The notes under the pieces were generated by a model. The model made no database searches. It had not been told where the DNA came from and worked only from the letters and a program-made list of their open reading frames with translations. Made by a program: the position numbers and the translations under genes. From NCBI GenBank assembly GCA_015060865.1, contig SUXS01000016.1, positions 26,560-90,559 of the forward strand: a stretch of DNA of 64,000 nucleotides. The letters run 5' to 3'. Shown here one piece after another: positions 26,512 through 34,491 of this stretch (the stretch's first letter is position 1; each line of letters opens with the position of its first letter). The stretch is from Bacteroidales bacterium. GTDB lineage: Bacteria; Bacteroidota; Bacteroidia; Bacteroidales; Bacteroidaceae.

Positions 26512-27096
26512 TCATTTTAATGGAGCATATTTGAACCCAAGTTTCTTCTGCAATCCCCCGTACAGTCTATTCATATGGCTTATTATAGCAGAAGTTTGTT
26601 TACATGTCATGATTTCCGCAATAAAGGCAGCATCATGAATCGCGCATAAGGTGCAATCTACACTTGTAGTAAATCCACTTACCATTTTAGCCCCTGTACA
26701 TTCTCGAAATTGTTCTATTCTTGTTTGAGATCCAAGCATTGTCCTACAGCTACCAAAATGAACATACTTTCCTTCAAAGAGTCCATTCGCCATATCTGCC
26801 AACTGTTCTAAATCTAAGAATTCTCCAGACTCTAGACTTATAACATGCGTTTCTCCATGGAAGCTAAAATAAAAAACATTATATTTATTAGAGTATTCTT
26901 TTTTGCTAAAATGTTTGAAATAGTATTTTAATTCCTCTATAGTTGCAACTTTTCTATAAATATAAGGTACACCATGCGTTTTACTTAGAAATTGCAACAA
27001 GGGTTCACTATTCAGATAACGTCTACTGGCTTTTGTCGTTATCTCCCACTCTGTTTCGATACAAATAATACCTTTTCCCATCGCTATTAGTTTCAC
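26512..27096 (-). CDS. DUF6642-type protein with caspase-like (clan CD) His-Cys pair
   Basis: 194 residues, no signal peptide. The sequence matches my memory of DUF6642 (GIICIETEWEITTK, LNSEPLLQFLS). A hydrophobic strand ends in the dyad His: NVFYFSFHGETH (H80-G81), and a second strand ends in GSC: KYVHFGSCRTM (C117). A strand plus HG followed some 35-40 residues later by a strand plus Cys is the clan CD peptidase pattern (caspase, CHAT). Between them are SLESGEFLDLEQLADM and helices. The start could also be Met6. It precedes a cluster end and follows a small helical gene on the same strand. Protease activity is inferred. Confidence 0.7.
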   Translation of the reverse strand: MKLIAMGKGIICIETEWEITTKASRRYLNSEPLLQFLSKTHGVPYIYRKVATIEELKYYFKHFSKKEYSNKYNVFYFSFHGETHVISLESGEFLDLEQLADMANGLFEGKYVHFGSCRTMLGSQTRIEQFRECTGAKMVSGFTTSVDCTLCAIHDAAFIAEIMTCKQTSAIISHMNRLYGGLQKKLGFKYAPLK

Positions 27097-27155
27097 AATT
27101 ATATTAATACATAGTTATTATAACCAAGCATAACAAGGTAAAATGACGAAATCCA

Positions 27156-27467
27156 TTATGCTTTTTCGGAATACGGCACGCCTACATTTAATAATTGCAT
27201 AGCTCTTTTTCTGGTATTTCTGTCAACTTTTGAACTTCCTGCAATAATTCGAAGTGCAGCTTCCGACCAACCTTCTCGGAATATAGTACGTGCATTGGAT
27301 AATCTAGTTTGCTGAGAGGATAATTTGTACCTCCCAAACTCTATATGCTTATGCGTTATCTCTTCTATAGATACATCAATGTTCTTCTTCAGTTCTACAT
27401 ACAAATAATCAACAAAAGCCTTTTTCCCTATTTTTCTGAGTCTCATTTCAATCGCATCCATATGCAT
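27156..27467 (-). CDS. Small helical hypothetical protein
   Basis: 103 residues, family not recognised. Basic and mainly helical, with EMRLRKIGKKAFVDYLYVEL, VSIEEITHKHIEFGRYKLS, then TRLSNARTIFREGWSEAALRI. The closing KRAMQLLNVGVP is short. Several Met codons near the start (residues 1, 3, 8) make the exact start uncertain. It lies 59 bp before the DUF6642 gene on the same strand, so the two may be expressed together; a partner or inhibitor role is only a guess. Confidence 0.55.
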   Translation of the reverse strand: MHMDAIEMRLRKIGKKAFVDYLYVELKKNIDVSIEEITHKHIEFGRYKLSSQQTRLSNARTIFREGWSEAALRIIAGSSKVDRNTRKRAMQLLNVGVPYSEKA

Positions 27468-27497
27468 TTGTAAATTTTCAAAAGTTATGACTATCTA

Positions 27498-27959
27498 TCA
27501 TTCTTCAGAATAAAAAGACAATATATCGTCAATCGTAGCCTTATAAAAACGTCCAAAGTCTACAGACGTATTTATAGGTTCCCATACTTTGAAGCATTTC
27601 TGTCCCAAAGTCTTGCTGAAAGACAATTGGTAATTTTTCCCACAAGCCGAAAATGAAAAAGTTTCACCTTTCTGAGCTGTCTCAAGACTGCTTGACAAAT
27701 CTTTGAGATTTTGAATCATTTCATCTTTGTTTCCAAGATAAAAAATGACTGGCTGATAATATTGTGAATTATTTGGTAGAGTTACAGAATAAACTTCAAC
27801 ATTATTCATAATGGTCTTATTCAATACTACCGACCCATTTGTGAAAGATTTTACTTTTTCTATTTTTGCAGTTTTCTTTAATTGAGCATAAGCATAATCA
27901 CTATAAGAAAACAATAAAACTGCAATTAAGGAGATTTTTATAATAGAAACTAATTTCAT
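27498..27959 (-). CDS. Exported hypothetical protein
   Basis: 153 residues with a clear signal peptide (KISLIAVLLFSYSDYAYAQ). The mature part has a beta-rich pattern and two Cys (FSACGKNYQL, QKCFKVW) but no known motif. It is A/T-rich like its two downstream neighbours. It starts 37 bp before the next gene on the same strand, so the three may be one transcript from the promoter-like TACCTTTG on the minus strand at 28326-28333, with a long leader holding the hairpin at 28011. Confidence 0.6.
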   Translation of the reverse strand: MKLVSIIKISLIAVLLFSYSDYAYAQLKKTAKIEKVKSFTNGSVVLNKTIMNNVEVYSVTLPNNSQYYQPVIFYLGNKDEMIQNLKDLSSSLETAQKGETFSFSACGKNYQLSFSKTLGQKCFKVWEPINTSVDFGRFYKATIDDILSFYSEE

Positions 27960-28010
27960 TTTTTTTATATTGTGTTAAAAAAGGCGTGAAACCATCCGTT
28001 ACTCGCTTTC

Positions 28011-28127
28011 ATTCTAGGTTACCGCCAAGTGACCTTATCTCCAACAAGCAAAGAATAGTCCACACCCAATCGGGGTGAACTTCCAGTCTGCTTGTTCTCG
28101 GAGATGAATATTGGCGGTATTCAGAAT
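28011..28127. other. 117-nt imperfect palindrome in a gene-free region
   Basis: The gene-free stretch 27960-28374 holds a long hairpin: ATTCTAGGTTACCGCCAA against TTGGCGGTATTCAGAAT, inner arms ATCTCC/GGAGAT and ACAAGCA/TGCTTGT, and a tip stem CACCC/GGGGTG. A minus-strand TACCTTTG box at 28326-28333 would transcribe it. It may be a structured leader, a small RNA or a small non-autonomous element. Confidence 0.55.
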
Positions 28128-28374
28128 GAAGAGAACAAGAGCTAAAAGCTCCAAATCTATATTTGTCAAGAACGAACGGGACGCGTTGTTGAATTCTGAA
28201 TTGTGAATTATTAATTCTATTTAAGTGATATTCTCACTATCACAAACCTTCGCGAAAGCGTCTGTCCGGGTTTACTCCATAGGCAATTCGTTTTATCGTT
28301 AATACTATATTGTTTACTTACTCCGCAAAGGTAGCTAAACCCTGCGAGAAATGCAAATCTATGTCCTCTATTGT

Positions 28375-29217
28375 CTAATCCTCTTTCTTGTTGAGCAACA
28401 AACCATCCTTGGCGTTCATTGGTGATATTACCGCTTTGCCGGTTTTCTCTTCCAATTCCATACGGGCATTGCGGGCAATCTCGCCTCCTTGCCGTGCTAT
28501 CTGCTGATGCTCGCAAAAGGTTTCGGGATTACGGCTTTCAGAGATTTCTTTGGTCGACAATTCGGCCAGCATATTCAGCACCAATTCCTTGTTGGTCATG
28601 TTGTCCCTAAGGTTCTCTTTCTTAAGCCCCTTGAATTGCTTATACTCGCGAGCCGTCATGTCGGCCCAAGTCTGATATATGATATCGGTGAGCGTGGCAA
28701 ACTGCACTCCCTCCTGCAGTCCATGACGTTTCCATTCGTCGGTAAGCTCCTTGCGTATCTCGATAGACTTCAAGCGTTGGTTTATCCAGTTATCGGAGTA
28801 TCCCAGTCGCTTGTAGTCCATCATGGCCTGGTTGATTGACAGTTCGGGGTCTTGCATCTGGTCGAGTCGCTCAGCTGCCACTCGTGCCATCCATAGTTTG
28901 AAGGGCTCCGCCTTGGGTGAGGGGATGGATTGGATGAGGCGGAACAACTGTTCCTGATCGGCAACATCTGTGAGACGCATCTTGCCATCCTCTGCGGGAA
29001 GTTTCAACCGGTTACAATTTGTAACCGTTTCATTTCCTTCCTTGGCCAGTCTGTTTTTCAATACTTTCCAGTAGTTTCTCGCTCCTTGATGGTTCTCCTG
29101 ATGAGTCAAAATTTCCACCACATCAACAACGGAGAAATACCATTTCTCCTGTTGGTCGTCCCATATGGTGCGCACCCGCTTCTCTTCGAATAGCTTTATA
29201 GCATTGTGCTGTGTCAT
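28375..29217 (-). CDS. BRO-N / DinD-like protein
   Basis: 280 residues. The N-terminal BRO-N domain (1-110) has VRTIWDDQQEKWYFSVVDVV and RNYWKVLKNRL. The C-terminal part matches DinD-like proteins, ending FCEHQQIARQGGEIARNARM and ELEEKTGKAVIS. BRO-N proteins bind DNA and are typical of phages and mobile DNA; DinD of E. coli is SOS-induced and inhibits RecA filaments, so a role in DNA-damage or phage response is possible. A TAAATTTG box on the minus strand at 29225-29232 lies only about 8 bp before the ATG, so the mRNA may be leaderless. It is divergent from the Fic gene. Confidence 0.88.
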   Translation of the reverse strand: MTQHNAIKLFEEKRVRTIWDDQQEKWYFSVVDVVEILTHQENHQGARNYWKVLKNRLAKEGNETVTNCNRLKLPAEDGKMRLTDVADQEQLFRLIQSIPSPKAEPFKLWMARVAAERLDQMQDPELSINQAMMDYKRLGYSDNWINQRLKSIEIRKELTDEWKRHGLQEGVQFATLTDIIYQTWADMTAREYKQFKGLKKENLRDNMTNKELVLNMLAELSTKEISESRNPETFCEHQQIARQGGEIARNARMELEEKTGKAVISPMNAKDGLLLNKKED

Positions 29218-29364
29218 AGTAGCGCAAATTTATCAAAAATCTATGGAATAGCAAAGCATTCCTCAAATTTGTTTATCTCCGTTTCAGTTCCTTTCCCGGC
29301 TCCAGCATTCGGTAAAACTCCGCTTTGCGGAAAATCATGCTCATACGAATGAATAAAAAGCATC

Positions 29365-29430
29365 ATTTCTTGCCGATATCGGCAAGAAATAGTACTTTTG
29401 TGGTGTTGTAATGAAGAGAACTTGCCGATA
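29365..29430 (+). promoter_or_regulatory. Fic promoter with 26-bp perfect palindromic operator
   Basis: A 26-bp perfect palindrome spans 29365-29390 (left arm ATTTCTTGCCGAT). A TACTTTTG -7 box follows at 29393-29400, and TTG in the left arm sits at -33 distance. The half-site CTTGCCGATA recurs at about 29421, just before the ATG at 29444. The layout suggests a repressor that covers the promoter; the HTH in the Fic protein itself is a good candidate. Confidence 0.75.
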
Positions 29431-29443
29431 AGAGGGTTTAATT

Positions 29444-30325
29444 ATGGAGTATATATCTGTATCAGACTTTGCCAGACAGCATGGAGTGTCAGAGCGCACG
29501 ATGCGCAACTATTGTGCTACAGGGAAGATAGAGGGGGCTTTCCTCACGGGAAAGACGTGGAACATCCCTGCCGAGGCCACGCTACCCAGACGGGGCAAAG
29601 CATACGCATCACCATTGCTCAAGATACTGCGCGAGCAGAAACAAATGCGTCTGACAGGGGGCATCTATCATCGCACACAGATAGACCTTGCCTACAACTC
29701 GAACCACATAGAGGGCAGCCGACTTACACATGACCAAACGCGCTATATCTTCGAGACCAACACCATAGGCATCACCACCGAGAGCGTCAACGTAGACGAC
29801 ATCATAGAGACCAGCAACCATTTCCGCTGCCTTGACTTCATCATTGATCGTGCCGAAGAGCACCTCACCGAGGGTTTCATCAAAGGGCTACACGGGATGC
29901 TGAAGAATGGCATGTCGGACAGTCGGCACGAGTGGTTTGCCGTAGGAGAATATAAGCGTTTGCCCAATGAGGTGGGCGGCAATGAGACTACGCCTCCTGA
30001 GGAGGTTCATCGAGAGATGCAGCGGTTGCTGAAGGAGTATAATGCCAAAAACGAGAAGACGTTGGAAGACATCCTCGACCTGCACCAGCGGTTTGAGCGT
30101 ATACACCCCTTCCAAGATGGCAATGGCCGTGTGGGCCGGCTCATTATGTTCAAGGAGTGCTTGGCTTGCGGACATGTGCCGTTCATCATCACCGATGATT
30201 TGAAGATGTTCTACTACCGCGGCCTGCAACACTGGCCCCATATCAAGGGTTACCTGATGGACACCTGCCTCACAGCACAGGACAACTACAAAGCTTTGTT
30301 AGACTACTTCAAAGTGAAGTATTAA
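29444..30325 (+). CDS. Class II Fic protein with N-terminal HTH
   Basis: 293 residues. Residues 1-45 form a MerR/excisionase-like HTH (VSDFARQHGVSERTMRNYCA). The Fic catalytic motif is canonical: HPFQDGNGRVGR with His221. The inhibitory helix motif lies upstream of the Fic core as S86-N-H-I-E90-G91, the (S/T)xxxE(G/N) form of class II enzymes, so the protein should be autoinhibited. EWFAVGEYKRLPNEVGG is the target-docking flap. It would AMPylate hydroxyl side chains, often its own or a partner's. The HTH and the palindromic promoter suggest autoregulation. Confidence 0.94.
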   Translation: MEYISVSDFARQHGVSERTMRNYCATGKIEGAFLTGKTWNIPAEATLPRRGKAYASPLLKILREQKQMRLTGGIYHRTQIDLAYNSNHIEGSRLTHDQTRYIFETNTIGITTESVNVDDIIETSNHFRCLDFIIDRAEEHLTEGFIKGLHGMLKNGMSDSRHEWFAVGEYKRLPNEVGGNETTPPEEVHREMQRLLKEYNAKNEKTLEDILDLHQRFERIHPFQDGNGRVGRLIMFKECLACGHVPFIITDDLKMFYYRGLQHWPHIKGYLMDTCLTAQDNYKALLDYFKVKY

Positions 30326-30365
30326 TAGGCAGTGAGGTATACAATCCCCAATAAATTTCTACACT

Positions 30366-30450
30366 GCGATACTCCAGTCTCACTGTGGTGAGACTGGAAT
30401 TTCTGTGTGTAGAGACTGCAGTCTCTCTATGGTGAGACTCGAGTCTCACT
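30366..30450. repeat. 22-bp-period array 2 (four GAGACT-type palindromes)
   Basis: Units start at 30368, 30390, 30412 and 30434, exactly 22 bp apart, with the form GAGACT-NN-AGTCTC. Unit 3 (core AGAGACTGCAGTCTCT) and unit 4 (GTGAGACTCGAGTCTCAC) are perfect palindromes; units 1 and 2 are degenerate. A longer stem CCAGTCTCAC/GTGAGACTGG joins units 1 and 2. The array fills most of the 208 bp between the Fic stop and the convergent DUF6078 stop. Confidence 0.85.
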
Positions 30451-30533
30451 TCGCTGAAATTATTTGGTACTGGGATGTGGTTGATATACTGTATGGTATG
30501 AGCGACTGGGGACGGGCTTGCTGCTGTGCGGAA

Positions 30534-30968
30534 TCACCAATCGTATTCTTCCACGTAGGCATCGAAGTCGGGAAGGTCGGTGATGCCAAGGCGTGTCATG
30601 GCTTGGCGGATGTGCTCTTGGGTGGCAGGATCGATGAGGCGCTCGCCTGCACGGAGGCGGAAGTAGCGGGTGTGACCGAAGTCGTGCTCCAAGGTTTGGC
30701 GCAGGGCATTGGCTTGGTGCACGGTGAGGCCCGAGAGCATCTTCACGAAGCCGCGGGCATAGCGCACCTTCGCGGCCGAATGGAACACGGGGCAGTCGCC
30801 CTCTGTGGCGGCGAGGTAGGCGGGGTTGATGATGGAGATGGACTGCTCGTCGGGCGACAGCATCTGTAGGGCCACGCTGCGCAGGCACTCGGCTGCACGC
30901 GGGCAGTCAGTTTTGATACACAAGCGGAAGGTCTTGGGCATGGGGCGAAGTGAGGTGGTATTCTTCAT
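30534..30968 (-). CDS. DUF6078 family protein
   Basis: 144 residues, cytosolic, recognised as the Bacteroidales family DUF6078. The N-terminus has a Cys pattern LCIKTDCPRAAECLR and DCPVFHSA, possibly metal-binding. The middle is KVRYARGFVKMLSGL, and QTLEHDFGHTRYFRLRAGER continues; the C-terminus is acidic (DAYVEEYDW). Function is unknown. G+C is higher than in the accessory genes on its left, suggesting that the accessory zone ends about here. Confidence 0.8.
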   Translation of the reverse strand: MKNTTSLRPMPKTFRLCIKTDCPRAAECLRSVALQMLSPDEQSISIINPAYLAATEGDCPVFHSAAKVRYARGFVKMLSGLTVHQANALRQTLEHDFGHTRYFRLRAGERLIDPATQEHIRQAMTRLGITDLPDFDAYVEEYDW

Positions 30969-31089
30969 AGCGGAAGTCTTTTATATCGCGAATTTACAAA
31001 AAAATCCTGTAATGGCATAGTCTATAGAGAGAAATAGATTATGGTAATAACATAGAAGTTGTCCATTGATATAAATTCCTACCGCGATG

Positions 31090-31253
31090 GTGTCATCCTG
31101 AGCGCAGCGAAGGATCTCGCGCAGGGATTTGGAGTGAGACTATATGGCTTAGCCATTAGCTTCGGCTGCACTCGCAGAGAAAATGTAAACTAGTTTACAT
31201 TTTGCTCGCTGGCACGAACTTTGCGAGATTCTTCGCTATGCTCAGAATGACAC
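31090..31253. repeat. MITE-like element, copy 1
   Basis: 164 bp with about 31-bp terminal inverted repeats: GTGTCATCCTGAGCGCAGCG at the left and CTATGCTCAGAATGACAC at the right, with GATCTCGC/GCGAGATT inside. The centre holds a perfect palindrome around GTAAACTAGTTTAC. It sits in the gene-free 30969-31408 upstream of the P-ATPase. The left-end word is a frequent intergenic repeat in Bacteroidetes. Confidence 0.75.
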
Positions 31254-31408
31254 TAACGGATGTAGGGCAGCTGTTATATTATCTCTAAAAAATCCCTAAA
31301 AGCGAAGTTTGCAATATTTATCCGTCTATAAATGTAATGAACTGCTCCTGTAGAGGCGATACTTTTGCACTCCTGTTTGTTATTATTAACGAAATATTAG
31401 AAAATCTG

Positions 31409-34123
31409 ATGGAGAAGACAAATTACTACAACCTGCCCTACAAGGCTGTGAAGGAACTGTTGCATACCGACACCGTGCAGGGCCTCACCGAGCACGAGGC
31501 GATGGAGCGCCTCAGGGAGTATGGCTACAACGAGTTTAAGAAACGCGAGCACACGACGCTGTGGCAGAAGTTCGTGGCGCAGTTCAAGAGCTTCATGATT
31601 ATCGTGCTGCTCATCGCGGCGGCCATCTCGGGAGTCACGGGCTATATGAATGGCGAGGGCATGACCGACGCGCTCATCATCCTGGTCATCCTCGTGGCCA
31701 ATGCCATCATCGGCATGGTGCAGGAGTCGAAGGCGGAGCGGTCGCTCGACGCCTTGGAGCGCATGGCCGCACCGCGCTGCAAGGTGGTGCGCGATGGGGA
31801 GCGCCGCATCATAGAGTCGCGTGAGCTGGTGCCGGGCGACATCGTGGAGATAGAGACGGGCGACAGCATCCCTGCCGACCTGCGCCTCACTGAGGCCATC
31901 AACCTGAAGGTGCAGGAGGCTGCGCTGACGGGCGAGTCGGTGCCCGTGGAGAAGAGCACCGAGTCCATCGAGGGCGATGCCTCCATAGGCGACAGGGTGA
32001 ACATGGCGTTTGCCTCGTGCAGCGTCACCTACGGCCGTGGACGCGGCATCGTGGTGGCTACGGGGACCGACTCCGAGATGGGCAAGATAGCCGCTATGAT
32101 AGAGTCGGTGCCCGAGATGAAAACGCCCATGCAGGTGCGCCTCGACCAGCTGGGCCGCGTGCTGGCCATCGTGAGCCTCGTGGTGTGTGGCATCATTTTC
32201 GTCATTGGTCTCTGCTACGGACGTCCGCTGATGGAGATGTTCATGACCGCCGTGAGCCTTGCCGTGGCTGCCATCCCCGAGGGGCTGCCTGCCGTGTCGA
32301 CCATCGTGCTCGCCCTGGGTGTGCAGAAGTTGGCCAAGCAGAATGCCATCGTGCGCAACCTGCCCTCTGTGGAGACGCTGGGCAGCACCACGGTCATCTG
32401 CTCCGACAAGACGGGTACGCTGACGCAGAACCGCATGACGGTGGTGGAGATAATGAAAGCCCCCCTCTTATCCCCCCAAGGGGGGAGGATAGGCTCCGCG
32501 ATGATAGAAACTTCCCCCCTTGGGGGGAATGAGGTGGGCCTAACTGCTCTTATCGCCGTGCTCTGCAACGATGCCGTCATCAGCCGTGAGGATGATACCG
32601 TGACCACCATCGGCGACCCCACGGAGACGGCGCTCGTAGACCTCGGTCTGAGGTTCGGCATTGATAAGGACGCGCTGCTGGCCGAGATGCCGCGCGTGGC
32701 CGAGGTGCCCTTCGACTCGGAGCGCAAGCGCATGGCTACCATCCACCGCACCGCCTCGGGACGCTATCTCGTGGCTGTCAAGGGTGGAGTCGACGAGGTG
32801 CTGGAGTGCTGTACGAAGATCAATGTCGACGACAATGCGCAGCCCTTACACAAGGCCTCGTCTATACCCTCGTTCACGGTGAGGAACATCACCGGTGACG
32901 ACATCCACCGCATATTTGAGAAGAACGAGGAGATGGCCTCCAAGGCACTGCGCGTGCTGGCCATTGCCTATAAATATATGGATGAGCTGCCCGGCGAAAT
33001 CAGTGCCGCGAGCATCGAAGAGGGCCTCACCTTCGTGGGCATGGTGGGCATGATAGACCCGCCACGCGAGGAGGCTCGCCTTGCCGTCGAGCAGTGCCGC
33101 CGTGCAGGCATCAAGCCCATGATGATTACGGGCGACCACGCCCTCACTGCCTCGGCCATTGCCACCCAGCTGGGCATCATGACCACTGGCGACCGCGTGC
33201 TCACAGGTGCCGAGGTGGAGCATCTCTCCGATGATGAGTTGCGCGAGCAGTGTGGCAGCGTGGCCGTCTTTGCCCGTGTAGCCCCCGAGCACAAGGTGCG
33301 CATCGTGAAGGCCTTCCAGCAGCGCGGCAACGTGGTGGCGATGACGGGCGACGGTGTCAACGACGCCCCTGCCCTCAAGCTGGCCGACATCGGCGTGGCC
33401 ATGGGCATCACCGGCACCGACGTGGCCAAGGAGGCTGCCGATGTGGTGCTGGCCGATGATAACTTTGCCACCATCGTGACCTCTGTGCGCGAGGGGCGCC
33501 GCATCTTCGACAACCTGATGAAGAGCATCCTGTTCATGGTGTCGACCAACCTGGGAGAGATCATTCTGCTGTTCGTGGCCGTGCTGTGCAACTTCGACAT
33601 GCCGCTGCTTCCCATACAGCTGCTCTTTATCAATCTCGTGGGCGACAGTCTGCCCTCGCTGGCCCTCAGTGTCGACCACGCAGCTAAGGACATCATGGAG
33701 CGTCCGCCCGTAAAGCCCCATCAGGGCATCTTCACCCGTGCGTTCACCACGAAGGTCGTGCTGCAGTCGCTCATCATCGGTGCAGCCTCGCTGGGTGCCT
33801 ATATGATAGGCATGGAGCACTCCATCGAGACCGCCCGCACCATGACCTTTGCCGTGATGATCTTCTCGCAGTTCACGATGATTTTCAGCATCCGCGCCGG
33901 TCGTCAGTGGTTCACCCATCGCTTCTTCACCAACCGCTGGCTATGGCTCACCATCGTGCTGGTCACCACGCTGACGCTCCTCGTGATGTTCGTCCCCACC
34001 ATGCAGACGCTCTTCAAGCTCACTGCCCTCAGCGCCCCGCAGTGGGGAATGGTCATCGGCCTCTCCATCGGCGTGCTCATCGTGAGCGAACTGCTGAAGC
34101 TGCTGACAAGACGGGTAAAGTGA
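31409..34123 (+). CDS. Calcium-type (PMCA/SERCA-like) P-type ATPase
   Basis: 904 residues from the ATG at 31409 (MEKTNYYNLPYKAVKE), chosen because the 24 extra codons upstream do not fit the family. Complete P2-type pump: cation_ATPase_N (1-75), A-domain TGES (174-177), the membrane motif AAIPEGLPAV, phosphorylation site DKTGTLT (333-339), the N-domain, MITGDHALTA, and hinge GDGVNDAPAL (about 647). Ten membrane segments are expected. It should export Ca2+ (or Mn2+) from the cytosol. Just after the phosphorylation site, about 27 codons consist of palindromic repeat DNA inserted in frame (see separate entry). Confidence 0.93.
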   Translation: MEKTNYYNLPYKAVKELLHTDTVQGLTEHEAMERLREYGYNEFKKREHTTLWQKFVAQFKSFMIIVLLIAAAISGVTGYMNGEGMTDALIILVILVANAIIGMVQESKAERSLDALERMAAPRCKVVRDGERRIIESRELVPGDIVEIETGDSIPADLRLTEAINLKVQEAALTGESVPVEKSTESIEGDASIGDRVNMAFASCSVTYGRGRGIVVATGTDSEMGKIAAMIESVPEMKTPMQVRLDQLGRVLAIVSLVVCGIIFVIGLCYGRPLMEMFMTAVSLAVAAIPEGLPAVSTIVLALGVQKLAKQNAIVRNLPSVETLGSTTVICSDKTGTLTQNRMTVVEIMKAPLLSPQGGRIGSAMIETSPLGGNEVGLTALIAVLCNDAVISREDDTVTTIGDPTETALVDLGLRFGIDKDALLAEMPRVAEVPFDSERKRMATIHRTASGRYLVAVKGGVDEVLECCTKINVDDNAQPLHKASSIPSFTVRNITGDDIHRIFEKNEEMASKALRVLAIAYKYMDELPGEISAASIEEGLTFVGMVGMIDPPREEARLAVEQCRRAGIKPMMITGDHALTASAIATQLGIMTTGDRVLTGAEVEHLSDDELREQCGSVAVFARVAPEHKVRIVKAFQQRGNVVAMTGDGVNDAPALKLADIGVAMGITGTDVAKEAADVVLADDNFATIVTSVREGRRIFDNLMKSILFMVSTNLGEIILLFVAVLCNFDMPLLPIQLLFINLVGDSLPSLALSVDHAAKDIMERPPVKPHQGIFTRAFTTKVVLQSLIIGAASLGAYMIGMEHSIETARTMTFAVMIFSQFTMIFSIRAGRQWFTHRFFTNRWLWLTIVLVTTLTLLVMFVPTMQTLFKLTALSAPQWGMVIGLSIGVLIVSELLKLLTRRVK
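32458..32540. repeat. Palindromic repeat inserted in frame within the P-ATPase gene
   Basis: Two C6/G6 palindromes (CCCCCCAAGGGGGG and TTCCCCCCTTGGGGGGAA) lie 40 bp apart inside the coding region, giving APLLSPQGGRIGSAMIETSP as peptide. The same kind of repeat is common between genes in Prevotella. The reading frame is kept. Confidence 0.75.
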
Positions 34124-34145
34124 TTATCTGCGAACACCATACTAT

Positions 34146-34179
34146 GCAATAGGACTCGCCGAAGGGCGGGTCCTATTGC
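34146..34179 (+). terminator. Hairpin after the P-ATPase
   Basis: GCAATAGGACTCGCC pairs with GGCGGGTCCTATTGC around GAAG, 22 bp past the stop. There is one T-G pair and no T-run. Confidence 0.7.
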
Positions 34180-34322
34180 GTATGACGGTGAACAAGGATA
34201 TGGCAAATTTCTCTTTATTGTAGAATAAACCTATTTGTCAAAAAAATCTGTATCGTCGTGTAACAAATCGACATCCTCTCCGTCATAAGAGTAGAGGAAA
34301 TCACTACACGGACACAGACAAG

Positions 34323-34403
34323 GTGACGCACGAAGAATTCAAAAGACGGTTTATGCCATTGCAACAAATGCTCTATCGCGAAGCATATCGGATGCTTTGC
34401 GAC
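34323..34403 (+). pseudogene. 5' remnant of an ECF sigma factor gene
   Basis: From a GTG at 34323 the frame reads MTHEEFKRRFMPLQQMLYRE and AYRMLCDG, which matches the first 27 residues of Bacteroidales ECF sigma-70 factors. After this the frame (to 34505) has no sigma-like sequence, and no region 2 or 4 follows in any frame before the convergent DUF4143 gene. The upstream leader is intact-looking. This is the only recognisable item in 34180-34491. Confidence 0.5.
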
Positions 34404-34491
34404 GGAAATGCCATCACAGGGGGGGAGTTGTCAAGTGACTCTGTCATCCCTTTCTTAAACGCTCTCCGATGTGCAGTCTGGGAACATTGGA

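Noticed and set aside
28217..28516. 99-codon minus-strand frame
   Set aside because: It overlaps the 3' part of the BRO/DinD-like gene out of frame and has no protein-like pattern.
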